A stretch of 9,871 nt of DNA from an uncultured Oscillospiraceae bacterium. Lineage in GTDB: Bacteria; Bacillota; Clostridia; Oscillospirales; Oscillospiraceae. The notes under the pieces were generated by a model. That model made no database searches. It was not told the DNA's origin and worked only from the letters and a program-made list of their open reading frames with translations. Shown here piece after piece: positions 1-6,019 of this stretch. A program made the translations under genes and the position numbers. Location: NCBI GenBank assembly GCA_934572445.1, contig CAKTLD010000074.1, positions 1-9,871 of the forward strand, given 5' to 3'. Numbering within the stretch: the stretch's first letter is position 1; each line of letters opens with the position of its first letter.

Positions 1-1
1 C

Positions 2-70
2 TCCCGCAAGGACGCCCTCATCGAGATCGAAGCCCAGCAGGCCGCCGCAAAGGCCGCCGAGCAGCAGTAA
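2..70 (+). CDS. C-terminal end of an unidentified protein (5' truncated)
   Basis: An open frame enters from the left edge and stops with TAA at 68-70, directly before a strong terminator, so it is the 3' end of a real gene. The 22 visible residues begin SRKDALIEIE and end in an Ala/Gln-rich stretch, AAAKAAEQQ. Such a tail suggests a charged, probably helical or disordered C-terminus. I do not recognise the family and too little is visible to assign a function. It reads towards the XRE gene that follows on the other strand. Confidence 0.6.
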   Translation, partial: SRKDALIEIEAQQAAAKAAEQQ

Positions 71-94
71 GCGGTTTCTCCCAAAAGCAAACAG

Positions 95-123
95 AAAGCA
101 GCGCCGAAAGGCGCTGCTTTTTT
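95..123 (+). terminator. Rho-independent terminator
   Basis: A perfect 11-bp stem (95-105 with 110-120) closes on a GAAA tetraloop and ends in six T residues at 118-123, partly inside the stem. It lies 25 bases after the stop of the upstream gene. On the - strand the same hairpin follows the stop of the XRE gene, but only broken T runs come after it there, so it may serve that transcript weakly too. Confidence 0.9.
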
Positions 124-127
124 GCGC

Positions 128-343
128 TTATTTACGCGGCCAATCAAGATTGGGAGGCAGACCAAGGATGTAGTCGGCGCTGACGTGATAGTGTTCACAG
201 AATTTTACAAGGTACGCGATAGGCGGCGTATTATGTCCGGTTTCATATCGTGCAATTTGCACCTGATGATAGCCGAGAGCAGCGGCGAGCTGCCGCTGTG
301 TTTCATCGTGATCTATTCGAATGTCAATCATGCGTTGTATCAT
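128..343 (-). CDS. XRE/Cro-cI family helix-turn-helix transcriptional regulator
   Basis: This is a 71-residue single-domain DNA-binding protein of the Cro/C1 type. The five-helix domain is clear: ETQRQLAAALGY (about 14-25) is the first part of the helix-turn-helix, HQVQIARYETG (26-36) is the recognition helix with the family's typical RYETG ending, and the tail LVKFCEHYHVSADYILGL (45-62) is the usual final helix. There is no effector domain, so any sensing would be through dimerisation, a partner or post-translational control. The ATG at 343 is preferred because AAAGGAG lies 8 bases upstream; the ATG 5 bases further up runs into TGA at once. The gene is divergent from the zinc-ribbon membrane protein, and two palindromes lie between them that it probably binds (inference). 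A - strand promoter is not clear: a TATAAA at 388-393 has only a TTGATA 20 bases away. Confidence 0.9.
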   Translation of the reverse strand: MIQRMIDIRIDHDETQRQLAAALGYHQVQIARYETGHNTPPIAYLVKFCEHYHVSADYILGLPPNLDWPRK

Positions 344-360
344 GCCATAAGCTCCTTTTC

Positions 361-389
361 TTGACAGCTTATAGCAGATGTGTTATCTT
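361..389 (+). promoter_or_regulatory. Sigma-A promoter of the zinc-ribbon membrane protein gene
   Basis: A consensus -35 box TTGACA (361-366) is followed after 17 bases by TATCTT (384-389), with an extended -10 TG at 381-382. The predicted start of transcription near 396 gives a leader of about 45 bases to the ATG at 440. The first palindromic operator overlaps the spacer and -10 box. Confidence 0.8.
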
Positions 390-417
390 TATACCGAGTG
401 ATAGCACTTTTGCTATC
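370..417. promoter_or_regulatory. Two matching 7-4-7 palindromic operators
   Basis: Site 1 (370-387) is TATAGCA-GATG-TGTTATC and site 2 (400-417) is GATAGCA-CTTT-TGCTATC. Site 2 is a perfect inverted repeat; site 1 keeps the same arm length and gap with two departures from symmetry. They start exactly 30 bp apart, close to three helical turns, so bound dimers would lie on the same DNA face. Site 1 covers the spacer and -10 box of the + promoter; site 2 lies just past the expected transcription start. The divergent XRE protein is the obvious candidate ligand, which would make it a repressor here and probably of itself. The palindromes are seen; the binding partner is inferred. Confidence 0.75.
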
Positions 418-439
418 AAAAATGAGAGGAGAAAATGAA

Positions 440-1021
440 ATGGCAGAAAAACTGATCAAATGTCCCGTTTGCGGTGCGGAAATGGCCGCAAAGGCAAAAA
501 GTTGTCCGAGCTGCGGTGCAAAGAACAAAAAGCCAATTTACAAAAAGTGGTGGTTTTGGGTCATCGCGGTATTTCTGGTAATTGGAATCGTTGGGAGCAT
601 GAGCGGCGGTTCCGATGAGCAGGCACCAGATGCGTCGGGGAATCAAAAGCAGGGAGAAACGGTGAGTGATGCGGCAAATGACCAGAAAGAGGAGATCACT
701 TACACGGCTTATAATGTAACGGAGCTGTTCGACGCGCTGAACAACAATGCACTCAACGCTCAGCAGACCTATAAGGACCAGTATGTGGAGATCACCGGCT
801 ATCTGGGAACAATCGACAGCTCAGGAAAGTATATCGGTGTTGGTGCAAAATCTGATGACTATAACTATTTTCTTGATGAAGTCTTATGTTATATCAAAAA
901 TGATGATCAGCTTAATCAGATCGCGGCAATGAGCAAGGACGACAGCATCACGCTACGAGGAAAAATCACAGACGTCGGCGAAGTGATGGGTTATACCCTT
1001 GATATTGACAGCATTGGCTAA
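440..1021 (+). CDS. Zinc-ribbon, single-pass membrane protein with OB-fold-like (tRNA_anti-like) C-terminal domain
   Basis: This 193-residue protein of unknown role has three visible parts. A short zinc ribbon holds Cys8, Cys11, Cys22 and Cys25 as CPVCG and CPSCG. A basic patch then leads into one hydrophobic segment, about residues 37-54 (WWFWVIAVFLVIGIVGSM). An acidic Gly/Gln/Ser linker follows, and finally a domain of about 105 residues (YVEITGYLGTI, ITLRGKITDVG) that resembles the tRNA_anti-like OB-fold family. By the positive-inside rule the ribbon is cytosolic and the tail lies outside. The ATG at 440 is chosen over those at 380 and 422: AGGAG sits 8 bases upstream, the 380 start lies before the predicted transcription start, and the 422 start has no ribosome binding site. 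Base composition is much more AT-rich than the next genes (only 16 G/C in 841-900), which hints at a separate origin. It is divergent from, and probably controlled by, the XRE regulator. Confidence 0.8.
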   Translation: MAEKLIKCPVCGAEMAAKAKSCPSCGAKNKKPIYKKWWFWVIAVFLVIGIVGSMSGGSDEQAPDASGNQKQGETVSDAANDQKEEITYTAYNVTELFDALNNNALNAQQTYKDQYVEITGYLGTIDSSGKYIGVGAKSDDYNYFLDEVLCYIKNDDQLNQIAAMSKDDSITLRGKITDVGEVMGYTLDIDSIG

Positions 1022-1041
1022 ATCGTCGGAAGAAATAAACG

Positions 1042-1070
1042 GGGGCGCGGCTGCGCCCCTTTTCAATTTT
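1042..1070 (+). terminator. Rho-independent terminator of the zinc-ribbon gene
   Basis: A perfect 7-bp GC stem GGGGCGC/GCGCCCC (1042-1048 with 1053-1059) with a 4-base loop is followed by TTTTCAATTTTT. It begins 21 bases after the stop codon. Its T tract also supplies the likely -35 element of the next promoter. Confidence 0.85.
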
Positions 1071-1088
1071 TCTTCTTTGTGGTATACT
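1060..1088 (+). promoter_or_regulatory. Probable promoter of mnmE
   Basis: TATACT at 1083-1088 has an extended -10 TGG immediately before it, and TTTTCA at 1060-1065 is 17 bases upstream (four of six -35 consensus bases). The -35 box falls in the T tract of the preceding terminator. The leader to the ATG at 1123 would be about 28 bases. Confidence 0.55.
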
Positions 1089-1122
1089 TTGGACAAAATC
1101 AAGGAAAAACGAGGAAACGGTC

Positions 1123-2511
1123 ATGGAAACCATTGCAGCCATCGCCACAGCGCAGAGCCCGTCGGCCATTGGCATCGTGCGCCTGAGCGGAGAGGGGACG
1201 CGGCGCGTGCTCGCTGCGCTTTTTACGCCTGCAAGCGGCGCGGCGGTCGAAGCGCTTCCATACCGCCGCATGACCTATGGCGACATCCGCTCGACGGACG
1301 GCACGCTGCTCGACCGCGGCATGGCGGTCTGCTTTTCCGCCGCCCACAGCTACACCGGCGAGGAGAGCGCCGAGCTGCACTGCCACGGCTCACCGGTCGT
1401 GCTGAGCGAGGTGCTGCGCTCGGCGTTTGCCGTGGGCGCGCGGCAGGCAAAACCCGGCGAATTCACACAGCGGGCGTTCCTGAATGGGAAACTCGACCTC
1501 ACCGAGGCCGAGGCGGTCATCGACCTCATCGACGCCGAGACGGCCGAGAGCGCGCGCAATGCCGCGGCCCAGCTCTCCGGCGCGCTGCGCCGCCCGATCG
1601 AGACGGCCTACAGCGCGCTGCTGGACATCTCCAGCCGATTCTACGCCGTGGTCGATTACCCTGACGAGGATATCGAGGACCTCTCGCGCGAGGAGACCGA
1701 GCGCACGCTTTTGTCCTGTGAAGAGACGCTTTCCGACCTGCTTGGCACGTTCGCGCGCGGAAAAGTCCTGAAAAACGGTGTCGCGACCGCCATCATCGGC
1801 GCGCCGAACGCAGGGAAAAGCTCGCTTTTGAACGCGCTCGTCGGCTTTGACCGAGCCATCGTCACGGATATCGCGGGCACGACGCGCGACACGGTGGAGG
1901 AAAAGGCGACGGTCGGCGGCGTCCTGCTGCGCCTCATCGACACGGCGGGCCTGCACGAGACGGACGATCTCGTCGAGCAGCTCGGCGTCGAGCGGTCAAA
2001 AAAAGCGATCGGGGAAGCCGATCTGATCTTTGCGCTGCTGGACGGCAGCGCGGGACTGCCGCCGCCGGAGCGGGCGGAGGAAATGCTCGCGCCGCTTGCC
2101 CTTGCGGCAAAGTGCGGCAAGCCGTGGCTGCTGATCTGCACGAAATCCGACCTCGGCGGCGGGCTGATGGGCGTTGTGCCCGATGAAGACTGGCGCGCGC
2201 CCGAAGCGGTCATTCCGCTTTCGAACGTGACGCATGAGGGCTTCGACGCGCTGGAAGAAGCGATCCGCACGCTCTATCCCGCGCCGCCCGCGGGCGGCAC
2301 GCTGCTGACGAACGCCCGTCAGGCCGACGCCATCCGCCGCGCGCTCGAGAGCGTCCGCGCGGCGAAGGACGCGCTGATCTCCGGCATGACGCCGGACGTG
2401 GTGCTGACGGAGGTGGAGCAGGCACAGGGAGCGCTCGGCGAGCTGACGGGGCGCACGGCGCGTGAGGACATGGTCGCACGCATCTTTGAGCGATTCTGCG
2501 TGGGGAAATAA
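1123..2511 (+). CDS. mnmE: tRNA modification GTPase MnmE
   Basis: MnmE, with MnmG, installs the (carboxymethyl)aminomethyl group on C5 of the wobble uridine of certain tRNAs, using methylene-tetrahydrofolate. The 462-residue length is normal. The N-terminal folate-binding domain (1 to about 120) starts with the typical TIAAIATAQSPSAIGIVRLSG and holds ELHCHGS and PGEFTQRAFLNGKLDL. A helical domain surrounds an inserted G domain: G1 GAPNAGKS (226-233), G2 TTRDT (253-257), G3 DTAG (273-276). The protein ends with FCVGK, whose Cys459 is the family's conserved C-terminal cysteine. The G4 motif is TKSD (340-343) instead of the usual NKxD, an Asn-to-Thr change. GAGGA at 1111-1115 supports this start. 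In many Bacillota mnmE lies beside mnmG near the replication origin; here it stands with its own promoter ahead of degV-prmA. No terminator hairpin is evident after it. Confidence 0.97.
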   Translation: METIAAIATAQSPSAIGIVRLSGEGTRRVLAALFTPASGAAVEALPYRRMTYGDIRSTDGTLLDRGMAVCFSAAHSYTGEESAELHCHGSPVVLSEVLRSAFAVGARQAKPGEFTQRAFLNGKLDLTEAEAVIDLIDAETAESARNAAAQLSGALRRPIETAYSALLDISSRFYAVVDYPDEDIEDLSREETERTLLSCEETLSDLLGTFARGKVLKNGVATAIIGAPNAGKSSLLNALVGFDRAIVTDIAGTTRDTVEEKATVGGVLLRLIDTAGLHETDDLVEQLGVERSKKAIGEADLIFALLDGSAGLPPPERAEEMLAPLALAAKCGKPWLLICTKSDLGGGLMGVVPDEDWRAPEAVIPLSNVTHEGFDALEEAIRTLYPAPPAGGTLLTNARQADAIRRALESVRAAKDALISGMTPDVVLTEVEQAQGALGELTGRTAREDMVARIFERFCVGK

Positions 2512-2522
2512 TTCACAGAGCC

Positions 2523-2552
2523 TTTACACATTGAGGGAATATTTGGTATAAT
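2523..2552 (+). promoter_or_regulatory. Promoter of the degV-prmA operon
   Basis: TTTACA (2523-2528) and a perfect TATAAT (2547-2552) are separated by 18 bases, and TGG directly before the -10 box gives an extended -10. It begins 12 bases after the mnmE stop. The leader would be about 48 bases and ends with the AAAGGAG at 2592-2598. Confidence 0.8.
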
Positions 2553-2606
2553 ATAAAACTCCAAAGCCGAAAATGAAGAAATCCATCCCCGAAAGGAGAA
2601 CATGAT

Positions 2607-3485
2607 ATGCGCGATTACATCATTATGACCGACAGCTGCTGTAGCCTGAACCAGCAGGAGGTCAACGAGCTGGGCATCACCGTCCTGCCGCTTTCATTTA
2701 CGATGGAGGGCAAGACCTATCTGGACACGCCAGACCATGCGGACATGTCGCCCGAGACCTTCTTTCAGAAGATCGCTGACGGTGTGGACTGCACGACCGC
2801 CGCGGTCAATGTCGGCCAGTTCACCGATGCGATGACCGAGGTGCTGAACGCCGGCAAGGACATCCTGTGCATCTGCTTTTCCAGCGCCCTTTCCACGACC
2901 TACCAGTCCGCGTGCATTGCGGCGGAGGATCTGCGCGCCGAGCACCCTGAGGCGAAGATCATCGTGATCGATTCGCTCTCCGCCTGCCGCGGCCAGGGTA
3001 TGCTCATTTACCGCACGGTGCGCGAGCGCCGGGAGAAGGACCTTGACATCGACGCGCTGGCCGAGTTCGTGCGCGGTACCATCCAGCACCAGGATCACTG
3101 GTTCATCGTCGATGATCTCAACCACCTCAAGCGCGGCGGCCGCGTCAGCGCGGCAGCGGCGCTGGTCGGCACGGTGCTCGGCATCAAGCCTGTTATGCAC
3201 ACTGACAGCGAAGGCCGTCTCACGCCTGTGAGCAAGGCGCGCGGCAGCAAGGGCGCGCTGCGCGCGCTCGTGGACAAGATGGAGGAACTCGGCATTGAGC
3301 CGGAGAAGAACCAGCCTGTCTTCATCTGCCATGCCAACTGCCCGGACTATGTCGAGTACGTCAAGGGCCTGCTCAAGGAGCGCTTCAACGTCACCGATGT
3401 GCGCGCAGACTTTATCGGCCCCGTCATCGGTGCGCACACCGGCTGCGGCACGCTGGGTCTGTTCTTTGTCGGAACTGAGCGATGA
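2607..3485 (+). CDS. DegV family protein (fatty-acid-binding, FakB-like)
   Basis: DegV proteins bind a single fatty acid; the characterised FakB members present it to the kinase FakA for phosphorylation, feeding exogenous fatty acids into phospholipid synthesis. The 292-residue length fits the family. Landmarks in order: N-terminal DSCCSL (9-14) for the family DSxxDL; TTAAVNVGQF (63-72) where the family has TSxPS; FSSALSTTYQSA (91-102) for the SSxLSGTYQSA loop; VIDSLSACRGQGML (120-133); the block DDLNHLKRGGRVS (169-181); GIKPV (192-196); and HTGCGTLGLFF (277-287) near the end. Ser93, Thr63/64 and His277 occupy the positions that hold the fatty-acid carboxylate in FakB structures. AAAGGAG lies 8 bases before the ATG. 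The stop overlaps the prmA start as ATGA, so the two are translationally coupled. No fakA is visible here, so a FakB role is inferred from family only. Confidence 0.93.
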   Translation: MRDYIIMTDSCCSLNQQEVNELGITVLPLSFTMEGKTYLDTPDHADMSPETFFQKIADGVDCTTAAVNVGQFTDAMTEVLNAGKDILCICFSSALSTTYQSACIAAEDLRAEHPEAKIIVIDSLSACRGQGMLIYRTVRERREKDLDIDALAEFVRGTIQHQDHWFIVDDLNHLKRGGRVSAAAALVGTVLGIKPVMHTDSEGRLTPVSKARGSKGALRALVDKMEELGIEPEKNQPVFICHANCPDYVEYVKGLLKERFNVTDVRADFIGPVIGAHTGCGTLGLFFVGTER

Positions 3486-4435
3486 AGTGGTTGGAACTGC
3501 ACCTCGACACGCGGCCCGCAGGGATCGAGCCTGTGACAGAGCTTTTGAGCGAATACGGCATCGACAGCCTGATGATCGACGAGGAGGGCGACTTCAGGGA
3601 TTTCCTTGAAAACAACCACCAGTACTGGGACTATGTGGACGAGGACCTGATGCGCGCCATGCACGGCAAGAGCCGCATCACCTTCTATCTGGAGGACAGC
3701 GAGCAGGGCTACGGCACGCTTGCGCAGGTGCGCATTGCGCTGTCCGCCTTCAAGAAGCAGCATCCGGAGTATGCGCCGCTGCTTTTGAGCATGGAAAACG
3801 TGGAGGATGCCGACTGGGAGAACAACTGGAAGCAGTTTTACAAGCCCATGGAGATCGGCGAGCGGCTGCTGGTCGTGCCCGAGTGGGAAACGGCGAGGGA
3901 CGACGGGCGCGTGAAGCTCATCCTGAATCCGGGGCTGACCTTCGGCACCGGCAGCCACGCGACGACGCGGCTGTGTCTCACGGCGCTGGAGCGGCATATC
4001 CACGGGGGCGAAAAGGTGCTCGACCTTGGTTGCGGCAGCGGCATTTTGTCCATTGCGGCACTGCTGCTGGGCGCGAAGGATGCCTTTGCCTGCGATATCG
4101 ACGACAAATGCGTAGGCGTGGCCTACGAAAATGCCGCGCTCAACGGCATCGACAGGACGCATTACACCGTGCGCGCGGGCGATGTGCTGAGCGACAAGGG
4201 GCTGCAAAAGGAATTTGGCGGCGACTATGATGTGATCGTGGCCAATATCGTGGCGGATGTGATCATCGCGCTTGCACCGCAGGTGGGAAGGCTCCTCAAA
4301 AAGGGCGGAGTGTTCCTATGCTCCGGCATTATCGACGACCGCGCCGAAGAGGTGCGCGAAAGGCTCGTCGAGGCAGGCTGGACCATTGAGGAAACGCGCA
4401 GCAGCGAAGGATGGTTTTCCTATCTCTGCCGGTAA
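3482..4435 (+). CDS. prmA: Ribosomal protein L11 methyltransferase PrmA
   Basis: PrmA is a cytosolic S-adenosylmethionine-dependent enzyme that trimethylates amino groups of ribosomal protein L11. The 317 residues match the family. The N-terminal substrate-recognition domain (1 to about 105) holds EYGIDSLMIDE. The linker has WENNWKQFYKPMEIGERLLVVP (112-133), a PrmA signature. The Rossmann methyltransferase core begins with LNPGLTFGTGSHATTRL (148-164), a PrmA hallmark, followed by the SAM-binding VLDLGCGSGILSIAA (179-193), acidic CDID (204-207) for the ribose, and NIVADV (255-260), matching the family NI(L/V)A motif. The ATG overlaps the degV stop by four bases, so translation is probably re-initiated from degV; no independent promoter is needed. 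PrmA more often neighbours dnaJ or rsmE in related genomes, so pairing with degV is less usual. The gene ends 7 bases before a strong bidirectional terminator. Confidence 0.96.
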   Translation: MKWLELHLDTRPAGIEPVTELLSEYGIDSLMIDEEGDFRDFLENNHQYWDYVDEDLMRAMHGKSRITFYLEDSEQGYGTLAQVRIALSAFKKQHPEYAPLLLSMENVEDADWENNWKQFYKPMEIGERLLVVPEWETARDDGRVKLILNPGLTFGTGSHATTRLCLTALERHIHGGEKVLDLGCGSGILSIAALLLGAKDAFACDIDDKCVGVAYENAALNGIDRTHYTVRAGDVLSDKGLQKEFGGDYDVIVANIVADVIIALAPQVGRLLKKGGVFLCSGIIDDRAEEVRERLVEAGWTIEETRSSEGWFSYLCR

Positions 4436-4442
4436 ACGGAAT

Positions 4443-4478
4443 AAAAAAGGGATGGTCCCCCGGGACCATCCCTTTTTT
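4443..4478. terminator. Bidirectional terminator between convergent genes
   Basis: Six A residues, an 11-bp stem GGGATGGTCCC/GGGACCATCCC (4449-4459 with 4462-4472) and six T residues form an almost perfect palindrome. It therefore has the U tract of an intrinsic terminator on both strands. It serves prmA on the + strand and the DUF2812 operon on the - strand, whose stop codon is only one base away. The stops of the two operons are 44 bases apart. Confidence 0.93.
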
Positions 4479-4479
4479 G

Positions 4480-5970
4480 TCAGGCTTTGCTTTGCAGCAG
4501 CTTTTCGCCGACGACCGCCATCTGCGCGCTGTCCATCGCAAGGTCATGGCAGAGAAATTCCACGATGCGCGTGCCGCGCACGAGCAGCCACCGGTCGAGC
4601 CACTTTTCTTCCTCTTCATCATAGAGCCGCCACGCCCGTTCCGCGCCCCAGGGTGCGGCGTCTGTCCCGCGGTAGGCGTAAGGAAGCTGGCGGTGCTCGC
4701 CGTCGATGAGGGCGGTCTGGTGATAGTCCAGCTCGGAGGCGAGACAGCGGTCAAAGACAGAGGTCAGGTACACATCGCTGACGGTGTAGCGGATCCACGC
4801 GCCGTTCCCGCGAGCTGTCTCCGGATGCTCGGGGTCGTCAAAGGAGGCCAGCACGTCGTCCTGCTCGCCGCCGTGCTGGGCGGCAAAGAGCGAGGACTGC
4901 TCCCAGCTTCGGCACGACCAGCGCGCATTTTCATCCTCTACACCGAGATCGGAGAGATAAAGCGGCAGCGTGTCATGGTAGATGGTCGCTCGGAATCCCT
5001 CATCATACAGCTCCTGCGGCGCTTCCTCGCTGTCGAGAAGTCCATTTTGCTTCATGGCGAGCATCCCGCCGGTCGAGCCGAGCAGCACAGCGGCGGCAGC
5101 GAGCAGCGTGACGGCGCGGCGCTTTACGCGCCCTGTGCCCGCGCGCTCCATCGAAGCGTTGACAAAGAGCGCTGCGGCGAACGGACCGATGCCGCACACC
5201 AGCGCGCCGAGGTAGAGCCGCCCCGAGGCGCTGCTGCCCGCACCCAGCAGGCTTGCCGCGATCACGCCGTACAGATTCAGCATCAGCGCGAGCCGCCCGG
5301 CCGTCTGAAGCCACGGGCGCGACCGCGGGGCATAGAACACGTCTTTCTCCTCCGCGATGCGCTCCGCCCTGCTGTGCCAGCGGCGATAGCCGATGAGCTG
5401 CGCGGCGCAGACAACGGCAACGACCAGCTCCAGCAGGAGCAGGTGCAGGCTGGAGCCGTAAACAAGCTTGTCCAGCGCACCGCTGAGCAGGGCGGAGAGA
5501 TTGTCCCAGAGCTGAAGGCACATGTAAATCAGAAATATGAGCAGCCAGCTGCGGTAGGATGCGAGCGCACGGTCCATCGTCTGCACCTGCAGGGCAGGGT
5601 CGGTATCGATGGCGACGGCATGCGCGTCGGAGGTGCAGAACACATGGCGCGACCGGCCGCCGTAGGCGCCGCCCTCGCCCTCGCGCCCGCCGCCCCAGAA
5701 CGTCAGCGGTCCCCAGCCGACAGCCTGCTTCCAGCCCGCCTGTTCGCAGTAGTCGAGGAAGGTCTGCTCGCCCTCCGATGCACGCCCGTCGTCATCGGGA
5801 TAGTAGGTGATGGCAAAGCGCAGCTTCTTCGGCTCGATGCGCCGATAGCGGATGAACGTGCCTACGCGGTCGGGCGCCCAGCCCTCCGCCGCCATGCGCT
5901 CAAAGTGGCGCGCGAGACCCTCGGTATCATAAAAGGAATAGGGATTCAGTTCCCATCTGGTGTTTCGCAT
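4480..5970 (-). CDS. DUF2812 domain membrane protein, paralogue 2 (distal)
   Basis: This is a 496-residue protein of unknown function with an N-terminal DUF2812 domain (about 1-130): YSFYDTEGLARHFERMAAEG, GWAPDRVGTFIRYRRIEP, LRFAITYYPDD and FLDYCEQAGW. Five hydrophobic segments follow at about 141-161, 174-195, 223-242, 252-271 and 285-306, then a soluble tail of about 190 residues (WSCRSW, SELDYH, YRGTDAAPWGAERAWRLYD at 433-451, WLLVRGTRIV). An odd number of helices with a cytosolic N-terminus puts the tail outside the cytoplasm. It matches paralogue 1 throughout, but its DUF2812 domain carries a glycine-rich insert at about 93-106 (GGGREGEGGAYGGR). The ATG at 5970 is chosen over the one at 6039 because the domain begins there, GAGG lies 6 bases upstream, and the longer form would overlap paralogue 1 with an unconserved basic extension. 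It is the last gene of the padR operon. Confidence 0.87.
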   Translation of the reverse strand: MRNTRWELNPYSFYDTEGLARHFERMAAEGWAPDRVGTFIRYRRIEPKKLRFAITYYPDDDGRASEGEQTFLDYCEQAGWKQAVGWGPLTFWGGGREGEGGAYGGRSRHVFCTSDAHAVAIDTDPALQVQTMDRALASYRSWLLIFLIYMCLQLWDNLSALLSGALDKLVYGSSLHLLLLELVVAVVCAAQLIGYRRWHSRAERIAEEKDVFYAPRSRPWLQTAGRLALMLNLYGVIAASLLGAGSSASGRLYLGALVCGIGPFAAALFVNASMERAGTGRVKRRAVTLLAAAAVLLGSTGGMLAMKQNGLLDSEEAPQELYDEGFRATIYHDTLPLYLSDLGVEDENARWSCRSWEQSSLFAAQHGGEQDDVLASFDDPEHPETARGNGAWIRYTVSDVYLTSVFDRCLASELDYHQTALIDGEHRQLPYAYRGTDAAPWGAERAWRLYDEEEEKWLDRWLLVRGTRIVEFLCHDLAMDSAQMAVVGEKLLQSKA

Positions 5971-5996
5971 CAGGATCCTCACTTTCTCATCTCTCT

Positions 5997-6012
5997 GCCG
6001 CCCGCGGGCGGC
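5997..6012. other. Perfect 16-bp GC palindrome between the two DUF2812 genes
   Basis: GCCGCCCGCGGGCGGC is self-complementary over all 16 bases and lies in the 49-base gap between the paralogues. On the + strand it is followed by TCCTTTTTT, the layout of an intrinsic terminator that would stop antisense transcription. On the operon (-) strand it is preceded by the A tract and followed by AGAGAGATG without a U tract, so there it is more likely a stable intercistronic hairpin that protects or separates the upstream message. Confidence 0.6.
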
Positions 6013-6019
6013 TCCTTTT

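Noticed and set aside
380..439. Upstream start of the zinc-ribbon protein at 380 or 422
   Set aside because: The 380 ATG precedes the predicted transcription start near 396, the 422 ATG has no ribosome binding site, and the zinc ribbon begins only after 440.
2694..4207. Long - strand open frames opposite degV and prmA (247 and 286 codons)
   Set aside because: The + strand proteins are unmistakable family members, and the antisense translations are Arg/Ala/Val/His-rich without motifs or ribosome binding sites.
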